64,000 nucleotides of DNA, taken from contig CAKPCG010000006.1 in the NCBI GenBank assembly GCA_934141475.1, positions 1-64,000 of the forward strand, in the 5' to 3' direction. The notes beneath the pieces were generated by a model that did not search any database, was not told the DNA's origin, and worked only from the letters and a program-made list of their open reading frames with translations. The stretch is from an uncultured Clostridia bacterium. Lineage in GTDB: Bacteria > Bacillota > Clostridia > TANB77 > CAG-508. Positions within the stretch are counted from its first letter, which is position 1. Each line of letters starts with the position of its first letter. The translations under genes and the position numbers were made by a program. Shown piece after piece: positions 57,380 through 64,000 of this stretch.

Positions 57380-58099
57380 TTATTCTGCATAGCTATTACT
57401 TAAAGCATATTCGTTAATTAAGTGGTTTACGTCTGAATTATTGTATGTTTTAATATCGTTTTCAGCAGAAGACTTTTTTAAATTAATGCTAGACAATACT
57501 GATTTATATTTAGAATCAAGTTCTGTTTGGATAACTTCATTAGTATCAGTTAAAGAGCCATCTTCATTTATTGTTAAAGTTAATGTACCATTTGTTGCTG
57601 TTAAACTTACATCAGAACCACTTGAAAATAATTTATTCATTTGAATTTTATTGTCAACAATTATATAATTACCAACAAAACCTTGTTCATGATATATCCC
57701 AAATGTATAGTTAAATGTTCCATTTTCGAATAAACATAAATTATAGAAAGATGTTTCATCGTTGTTTAATTTTTTAGAATATGTATATATACCTTTTAAA
57801 TCGGCATAAGAAACTACTTTTGTGCTATTTTGTTGATTAGTATTTTTAGATGTATTAGCTATATTTTCAGATGCAGTAATTGTGTTTTCAGATGTATTTG
57901 CTATATTTTCGGATTGATCAATTTTATTTTGGTTAGCTAATTCAGAGGAATTACTATTTTGCACAGTTGCTTTTTCAGTTAGATTTAACTTTTCTCTATT
58001 TAGGTTATAAATAAAATATCCCATAATGCAAATAACAATAAGAGTAATAATTAGTAAAAATGTTGATAAGCTTATTTTTATACTTTTTCCTTCGTCCAT
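57380..58099 (-). CDS. Membrane-anchored hypothetical protein, 239 aa
   Basis: Cytosolic N-terminus, membrane helix (about 11-30), an Asn/Ser/Thr linker with a repeated SENIANTSENT-type unit (residues 62-85), then a beta-rich domain (GIYTYSKKLNNDETSFYNLC, GNYIIVDNKIQMNKLFSSG). GGCGG lies before ATG. The linker repeat is low complexity. No family recognised. Confidence 0.68.
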   Translation of the reverse strand: MDEGKSIKISLSTFLLIITLIVICIMGYFIYNLNREKLNLTEKATVQNSNSSELANQNKIDQSENIANTSENTITASENIANTSKNTNQQNSTKVVSYADLKGIYTYSKKLNNDETSFYNLCLFENGTFNYTFGIYHEQGFVGNYIIVDNKIQMNKLFSSGSDVSLTATNGTLTLTINEDGSLTDTNEVIQTELDSKYKSVLSSINLKKSSAENDIKTYNNSDVNHLINEYALSNSYAE

Positions 58100-58572
58100 T
58101 TGATTTTCACCGCCTTTTCTTAAATCTATATAGTTAGATTACTATATTAGAATTGTACTATAAAATAAAAATAATTTCAATAAAGCCGGGAAATTAAAAA
58201 AAATTGCTAAAAAGCACTTTTACACAATTATAAAATATCATCATGTTGTACAATTATGAAAATGGCATAAAACGCTGCGCTATTTATACATTTTCTCCAT
58301 TGACAACATATAATTTTGTGCATATATTTTTTTCTCGTGTGCCCTTTGAATTGAATTTTGGAACAAACACTTCAATCAATTTACATAATATTAATTATAC
58401 TATAATTTTTGGTATAGGTCTATTTTATTTATTGGGGACATTTTCTCATTTCTTTACTTAAGACATTATCACATTTTTCATAATTATGTAAAGTTTTTTC
58501 TTATAATCAATTGACATTTTTTGTATAATATGTTAAAATTTTTTGAAAATATTATTTATGGAGGTACAATAT
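58100..58572. other. Intergenic, no convincing gene
   Basis: A plus-strand frame at 58243-58461 lacks a ribosome site and recognisable features; I do not annotate it. The last 30 bases carry the ribosome site (GGAGG) of the gene at 58573. Two stretches resemble promoters (TTGACATTTTT near 58511 with TATAAT near 58532). Confidence 0.4.
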
Positions 58573-58935
58573 ATGATTAAAGAGCTACGGGAAAATGGTG
58601 ATTTTCAGACATTAAAAGAATCTGCTGGTCACATTGCAAACAACCGAGAGCCTGAAAATAACATTCCTTTTTTCAGCAATCGGTATACAAGAGATAATGA
58701 ACATTCTGTTTCATATTTCAAAAATGTTTGCAAATACATAGGGAATCTCGATAACATGGAAATTCGGAATCTTGTTACTCTTCTTAAGAGCAAACATCAA
58801 AGACAAACGACTTTCTTTGATGGAGATATAATGTACGAGGTACTTATTTCCAATGAGATTTGCCGCAAGGTATGTGAAAAGCAGATGTATCGAAACTGGA
58901 ATGAAATTATTTCCCATTTTTCAACCGTATTTTAA
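58573..58935 (+). CDS. Foreign-composition protein, 120 aa
   Basis: MIKELRENGDFQTLKESAGH ... FFSNRYTRDNEHSVSYFKNV and DGDIMYEVLISNEICRKVCE. No known motif; polar, probably cytosolic. It uses CGG for Arg three times (58588, 58681, 58765) and other codons rare in this window, and its 120-codon frame only makes sense if those are read as one codon each. GGAGG precedes the ATG at eight bases. With the gene at 56443 it looks recently acquired. Confidence 0.7.
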   Translation: MIKELRENGDFQTLKESAGHIANNREPENNIPFFSNRYTRDNEHSVSYFKNVCKYIGNLDNMEIRNLVTLLKSKHQRQTTFFDGDIMYEVLISNEICRKVCEKQMYRNWNEIISHFSTVF

Positions 58936-58946
58936 AACCTTCAAAA

Positions 58947-58975
58947 AAAGGGCAGTGTTTATCACCGCCCTTTTT
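58947..58975 (+). terminator. Terminator
   Basis: AAAGGGCAGTG and CACCGCCCTTT arms followed by TT, between the 120-residue gene and the convergent M18 gene. Confidence 0.85.
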
Positions 58976-58979
58976 CTTA

Positions 58980-60380
58980 TTAGTCTTTTGTCCAAAATGC
59001 TTTGTATGCTCTGTATGCTTCATAAATATCAAATTTACTTGTAACTTCATATGGTGCATGCATTGAAAGAACTGGAACTCCACAGTCTATTACATCTACG
59101 CCTTTGTTTGCAAGAATGTATGCAATAGTTCCGCCACCTCCAACGTCAACTTTTCCAAGTTCTGATACTTGATATTTTATATTATTTGTTTCTAGTAATC
59201 TTCTTACCCATGCTACAAATTCTGCATTTGCATCAGATGCTCCTGATTTTCCTCTTGCTCCTGTATATTTATTTAAAGTTATTCCTTTTGATAAATATCC
59301 GCAGTTATCTTTATCTGATACTGAAGCATATATTGGATCAAATCCTGCATCAACATCTGAAGATAACATTTTTGAATAGCAAAATACTTTTTCTAATAAG
59401 TTTACTCTATTTTCGCCTGTTTTGTTTAATAATTCTGATATAAAATAGTCAAATACATGTGATTCCATACCTGTATTTCCCATACTTCCTATTTCTTCTT
59501 TATCTGAAAGTATACATATTGCTGTTTTTTGTGGTCTTTCTATTTCCATAAGTGCTTTTAATGCTGTGTAGCTACATACCTTATCATCTTGACCATATGC
59601 AGCAACCATTCCATAATCAAATCCTAGTGAACGTGCCTTAAATGCTGGTACTAGTTCTAATTCAGAACTTACAAAGTCTTTTTCTGTTATTCCGTATTTT
59701 TCATTTAATATTTTTAATATATTTAGTTTCACTTTTGCTTTTGTATCGTCATTTAATATTGGAATACTTCCTACAAGTAGGTCTAAGTCTTCTCCTTCTA
59801 TTGCTTCCCTAAGTCTTTTTGATTCTTGGTCTTTTGCTAGGTGTGGTAATAAATCTGTTATTGTAAATATTGGATCATTTTCGTCTTCACCTATATTTAT
59901 AGCAATTTTTTCTCCATTTGCTTTTATTATTACTCCATGTATACTTAATGGTATTGTTGTCCATTGATATTTTTTTATTCCACCATAATAGTGAGTATTA
60001 AAATATGCAAGTTCTCCATTTTCGTATAATGGATTTGGTTTTAGGTCTAATCTTGGTGAATCTATATGTGCACCAACAATGTGCATTCCATTTTCCATTT
60101 TTTGTTCACCTATTACTGCAAAGTATATACTTTTTTCTCTATTCATAAAATATACTCTGTCTCCAGGGTTTAGTTTTTCTACTTGGTTTACATCTTTAAA
60201 TCCACTTTCTTCTGCTAATTTTTTTGCATTTGCTGCAAATTCTCTTTCTATTTTTGAACGGTTTAAAAATTCCATATAACCATTACAAAAATCAAATATT
60301 TTTCTAAATTTTTCATCATCTGTTTCTAACCATCCTGAATTTTTTTCGTTTAGTAACTCTTTTCTTTGATTCTCGTTCAA
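58980..60380 (-). CDS. M18 family aminopeptidase
   Basis: 466 residues, full M18 zinc aminopeptidase: GAHIDSPRLDLKPNP (metal His and Asp), DKEEIGSMGNTGMESH (catalytic Glu and metal Glu), SSDVDAGFDPIY, and GKVDVGGGGTIAYILANKGV with LSMHAPYEVTSKFD (last metal His). It forms large cytosolic dodecamers and removes N-terminal acidic or neutral residues from peptides. TTG start after AGGAGG; no better ATG. Stands alone. Confidence 0.94.
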   Translation of the reverse strand: MNENQRKELLNEKNSGWLETDDEKFRKIFDFCNGYMEFLNRSKIEREFAANAKKLAEESGFKDVNQVEKLNPGDRVYFMNREKSIYFAVIGEQKMENGMHIVGAHIDSPRLDLKPNPLYENGELAYFNTHYYGGIKKYQWTTIPLSIHGVIIKANGEKIAINIGEDENDPIFTITDLLPHLAKDQESKRLREAIEGEDLDLLVGSIPILNDDTKAKVKLNILKILNEKYGITEKDFVSSELELVPAFKARSLGFDYGMVAAYGQDDKVCSYTALKALMEIERPQKTAICILSDKEEIGSMGNTGMESHVFDYFISELLNKTGENRVNLLEKVFCYSKMLSSDVDAGFDPIYASVSDKDNCGYLSKGITLNKYTGARGKSGASDANAEFVAWVRRLLETNNIKYQVSELGKVDVGGGGTIAYILANKGVDVIDCGVPVLSMHAPYEVTSKFDIYEAYRAYKAFWTKD

Positions 60381-60458
60381 ATCTTTTCCTCCTCCTTTGA
60401 TTTATTTTTCATTATTATATCACTATATATTGATTTTTACTATATTTTTTTATTTTTT

Positions 60459-62203
60459 TTAACGGAAACCTCCTCCGGCTTCCTCCTCCACCAAATGAGC
60501 CTCCTCCGGCCTCCACCTGATGAAAATCCTCCTCCCCCTGATGAATAACTTCTTGCACGTGCTTCGTTATATGAATTTGAAGCCGCTCTTACATATGCAG
60601 ATGAGCTGTAATGAATACAATCTAAATTATCATATGAATCAAAACATGATTGTTCTATCATATCTGGATATATTTCTTTAAATTCTTTTGATACTTCTTT
60701 TGCAATTCCTAACATTTGTGCATATATTAAATATTCTTCAAATATTTCTACTTCTATAGAACGTCTTTCTTCTATTAATGTATAGTCTTTTAAATATTTT
60801 TTTAGACCTGCTAATTGTTTTGCTATTTCTTTTAATTCTTCTGTTTCCTCCAATGCTCTGTAATTTATTATACCCATAACTTTTTTATCATTTTCTATTA
60901 TTAGTTTTTCATTAATTAGTATTTTTTCTTCTTTTTCAAGTACAGTGTCAAACCAACCTAAGAATTTTGAATAATGTCTTTCAGACCATTTTTTAAATCT
61001 TGTACTATCTAAAACTCCATCTCCACTAGCTCTTTTTAACATTTGAAATAATTCGTATTCTTCTTGATTTATATTCATATTATCTTGTATAATATCTCCA
61101 TCCATTATTATCGTAATGTCGTCATCTTTATCAAATAATCCTGTCTTTTCTCTTTTTTCTATTCTAACCTTTTTTTCTTTTACCCATTTTAATATAACTG
61201 CACCTAATAAGTCTGTTTTTTTCTTTACAAGACCATATGAATATCCTATAGCATATGCTTTGAATAGATCTTTTTTACATGGTATGTCTCTATAATAATT
61301 AATTTCATCTGTTCTTCTTAGTTTGAAACTTTTTATTACTCTGCTTTTTACCGAACTGTCATATAATGCAAAAATTGGTAATATAAATATTATTACAATT
61401 GCAAGTAATACCTCTAAAACTTGAAGTATTATATTTAAAATTTTACTAAAAATTGATTCACTTTTGTCGTTATATTTTATCGACCCTTCTTCTGCTAAAT
61501 TGTAATAGTAATCAAAATTATGGTTTAAGTCATTTTTTGTTACATTAAATGTTTCTCTAGGAAATTTTACAAGTATTGTCATATATTCATTACTTGCTAA
61601 ACTTTCTTTTGGTTGCATTTCTATATATCCATTATATACATATGCTGTTCCTCCGTAATTTCCATATCCCCATACATCTGTTGTATCTGGAATGTCAAAG
61701 TCTGTATGTATTTTTATATATGCTTTTCCTATTGGATTTGAAAAACCTTTTGTTACTAATGTCCAATATACCATTTGTGAGTCATATAAATTTGCAACAA
61801 ATTTACTTATTTTGTATTGAACTTCGTATTTGTGTGAACCATATTTACTTACTCCCCAACATAGTTCTACTCCATTAGATATTTTATTTATTCCACATTT
61901 ATATGCTTTTTCTTCCATTGTTGCCGAAACTTTCCATGATGATAATGTTTCGTATTTTCTTTCTCCTTCTTTTACTGTTAAGTCTGTTATTTTTGATTTT
62001 CCAATTCCGTAGTATGGATGGTACATTTCAGTTTTACTATCTACATAACAACTCCACGTTTCTGTTATTATTGCGTCACCATTGTTATCTATATATACAT
62101 CCATATTCATTTGGTTTATTGTGTTTGCTTTTACATTTTTTCCTAAACTTAGTGTTATTATAAATAGTATACATAATATAAATATTTTTGCTATTTTTTT
62201 CAT
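60459..62203 (-). CDS. DUF2207 membrane protein B, two +1 frameshifts at CGG
   Basis: 580 residues. Signal peptide, a DUF2207 extracellular domain (NQMNMDVYIDNNGDAIITE, PIGKAYIKIHTDFDIP), a membrane helix (about 270-290), a long cytosolic region (EEYLIYAQMLGIAKEVSKEF), and a glycine-rich tail. Zero frame reads GGC-CGG-A at 60508; skipping C gives GGGSFGGGGS, then AGC-CGG-A at 60477; skipping again gives GGGFR and stop TAA at 60459. The result SGGGxGGGGSFGGGGSGGGFR is the usual DUF2207 ending. Read without shifts the frame yields an Arg/Trp-rich nonsense tail. Start ATG 62203 after GGAGAGG. Confidence 0.83.
60475..60477 (-). other. In-frame CGG, second +1 shift (DUF2207 B)
   Basis: Context AGC CGG A, ten codons after the first shift and in frame only if that shift took place. 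Leads to G-G-G-F-R and stop. Confidence 0.83.
60506..60508 (-). other. In-frame CGG, first +1 shift (DUF2207 B)
   Basis: Context GGC CGG A; codon 566. Dropping C keeps the glycine-rich tail. Confidence 0.83.
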
Positions 62204-62225
62204 TTGCTTCCTCTCCTTTTTATTT

Positions 62226-63934
62226 TTAACGGAAACCTCCTCCGGCTTCCTCCTCCACCAAATGAGCCTCCTCCGGCCTCCTCCTGAGAAAAAACCTCCT
62301 CCATCTGAGGAATAATCATTTGCACGTGCTTCTGCGTTAAATGCTGTTCTTACATATTCTGATGAACTATAATTAATACATTCTAAATCGCTATATGAAT
62401 TAAAACATGATTGTTTTACCATATTAGGATATATTTTCTTAAATTCTTTTGAAACATTTTTTGCAATTCCAAACATTTGCGCATATATTAAATAGTCTTC
62501 AAATAGTTCTACTTCTATAGTTTTTCTTTTTCTAAGTAAAGTATAATGTTTTAAATATTTTTTTAGTCCTAATATTTGCCTTGCTTTCTTCTGTAATTCT
62601 TTAGTGTCTTTATATGATGTGTATTTAATTAGTCCTAATATCTTTTTTTCTTTTTTATATAATATTCCTTCATCTTGTAACTTTTTTTCTCCATATTCAA
62701 TTACATTTTCAAACCATTTTAAGAATATGGAATAATTTAATTTGCACCAATTGGCAAATTCTTTATTTTCCAAAACCTCATCTTTACTTGCATTTTTCAT
62801 CATATTAAAAATCTCATATTCTCTTGAATTATTCATCTTTTCATATTGTGAAAATTCCCCATCCATTATTAGAGAAATTTTTTCGGTTCCAAATATCCTC
62901 TTTTTTTCTTCTTTTTTTATTTTTACCTTTTTTTCTTTTACCCATTTTAATACAATAGCACCTAATATGTCTGTTTTTTTATTTATAATTCCATAATCAT
63001 ATGCAATGGTATATACTTTGAGCAAATCATTTTCACTTGGTAATTCTCTATAAAAAAATACATATTTTTTCAATTTAAATCTTTTTGTTATTTTATTTTC
63101 TTTTGGAGGCATTAAGTCCAGCATTATCTTTATTAAAAAAACTACACTCCAAAATACTACAACTGCCCAGATAAGTATTTTTTCACTTCTGCTTTCTTCA
63201 TTATATTTTTGTGCTCCAACTTCTGCTAAATTATAATAATAATCAAAATTATAATTCAAATCATTTTCAATTACATTAAATGTATTTTTAGGGAATTTTA
63301 CAAGTATTGTCATATAATCACTACTTGCCAACTTTCCTTTAGATTGCATTTCTATATATCCATTATATACATATGCCGTTCCTCCGTAATTTCCATAGCC
63401 CCATACATCTGTTGTATTTGGAATATTAAAATCCGTATGTATTTTTATATACGCTTTTCCTATTGGATCTGAAAAGCCTTTTGTTACTAATGTCCAATAT
63501 ATCATTTGTGAATCATTTAAATTGGCAATGAATTTACTTATTTTATATTGCACCTCATATTTATGTGAACCATAGCTACTTATTCCCCAACATAATTCTA
63601 CCCCGTTTGATGTTTTGTTTATTCCACATTTGTATGCTTTTTCTTCCATTGTTGCTGAAACATTCCATAAATATAATGTTTCATATTTTTTTTCTCCTTC
63701 TTTTACTGTTAAATTTGTTATTTCGGATTTTTCTATATCATAATATGGATGATACATTTCCGTTTTCCCGTTAACATAGCAATCCCATATTTCTGTTATT
63801 GTTGCATCTCCTTTGTTATCTATATATACATCCATATTCATCTGGTTTATTGTATTTGCTTTTACGTTTTTTCCTAAACTTAGTGTTATCATAAATAATA
63901 TATATAGCATACATATTTTGGTTATCTTTTTCAT
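62226..63934 (-). CDS. DUF2207 membrane protein A, two +1 frameshifts at CGG
   Basis: 568 residues, tandem paralogue of protein B with the same order: signal peptide, DUF2207 domain (MDVYIDNKGDATITEIWDCY), membrane helix (about 250-272, WAVVVFWSVVFLIKIMLDL), cytosolic region (FEDYLIYAQMFGIAKNVSKE) and glycine-rich tail. CGG at 62275 (codon 554) and at 62244 each need +1; the tail then ends at TAA 62226-62228. Read in zero frame the tail is Arg/Trp-rich and the frame runs on through gene B's start to give an artefactual 1164-residue fusion. ATG 63934 follows AGGGGG. Confidence 0.83.
62242..62244 (-). other. In-frame CGG, second +1 shift (DUF2207 A)
   Basis: Context AGC CGG A, ten codons after the first; same as in gene B. 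Confidence 0.83.
62273..62275 (-). other. In-frame CGG, first +1 shift (DUF2207 A)
   Basis: Context GGC CGG A; codon 554. Dropping C keeps the glycine-rich tail. Confidence 0.83.
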
Positions 63935-64000
63935 TTGTTGCCCCCTTTTTGTTTTATTATATATTATTTAATAAAAATATACAACCATATAATTAATTTA

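Larger units (their letters stand above)
60456..62281 (-). repeat. 59-bp identical 3' ends of the DUF2207 pair
   Basis: 60456-60514 and 62223-62281 are identical, while the rest of the two genes has diverged strongly. The block contains both CGG sites and the stop codon. Suggests gene conversion or strong constraint on this stretch. Confidence 0.85.

Noticed and set aside
58243..58461. Plus-strand open frame of 72 codons
   Set aside because: No ribosome site, no recognisable features, composition like random A/T sequence.
60440..63934. A single 1164-residue protein spanning both DUF2207 genes
   Set aside because: The fusion arises only if both CGG sites of gene A are read in zero frame; the join is an Arg/Trp-rich nonsense stretch. 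Gene B has its own ATG, ribosome site and signal peptide.

Overview
The window is very AT-rich DNA with strong AGGAGG-type ribosome binding sites. It holds sporulation-linked genes (cwlD, a SpoVB-like flippase, a SpoVK-like AAA remnant), LPXTG and repeat-rich surface proteins, DacF-type carboxypeptidases, an LCP protein, and TTG starts. This suggests an uncultured, spore-forming, gut-type Clostridia; the exact lineage is an inference. Most genes lie on the minus strand.

The main result is a recoding pattern. Six gene units and a tandem gene pair (yitT-family, dprA, a DacF-type carboxypeptidase, ykvI, a DUF4160 gene, a membrane glycosyltransferase, and two tandem DUF2207 genes) look broken by +1 frameshifts. 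In all ten cases the break falls exactly at an in-frame CGG codon followed by A or T. Skipping the C and reading GGA or GGT as glycine restores the conserved protein: the IPGN of DprA, the GAGFASGQE of YkvI, the glycine-rich tail of DUF2207. By hand scan I found no in-frame CGG used as arginine in any intact resident gene, although CGG out of frame is common. The simplest reading is that CGG is an unassigned or starved codon that drives +1 frameshifting, or that CGGW is read as a four-base glycine codon. Two genes of foreign composition (56443-57192 and 58573-58935) and a decayed gene in the mobile element do carry CGG as arginine. A systematic sequencing error must still be excluded.

Layout. 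0.3-4.0 kb: lipase-like gene, Sel1 protein, decayed AAA ATPase. 4.2-5.2 kb: transposase remnant beside a truncated ZIP transporter. 5.3-11.8 kb: housekeeping genes (YqeY, TatD, AcpS), a WG-repeat protein, yitT, dprA. 12-15.2 kb: LPKTG surface protein. 15.4-25.5 kb: cwlD split by a 9,402-bp serine-recombinase element with a reconstructable, symmetric attP. The element carries a sigV-rsiV-pdaV type lysozyme-response operon plus decayed plasmid-type genes, including a parA-parB deletion fusion. 25.6-33.5 kb: HU, flippase, rplM-rpsI, an acidic coiled-coil protein, a GGDEF protein. 33.6-38.5 kb: a 1632-residue repeat surface protein. 38.8-40.3 kb: carboxypeptidase, tRNA-Gly and tRNA-Cys. 40.3-42.1 kb: small island with a DUF3800 gene, flanked by copies of the tRNA-Cys 3' region. 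42.3-52.8 kb: ComEA, DacF, LCP, CvpA, YkvI and a GldAFG-like ABC transporter. 53-64 kb: tRNA-Arg, the DUF4160 pair, glycosyltransferase, two foreign genes, M18 aminopeptidase and the two DUF2207 membrane proteins.

The resident genes form short minus-strand operons for envelope and spore functions. The split cwlD, if restored by excision in the mother cell, would act in spore cortex maturation. The cargo operon on the same element would protect peptidoglycan from lysozyme.
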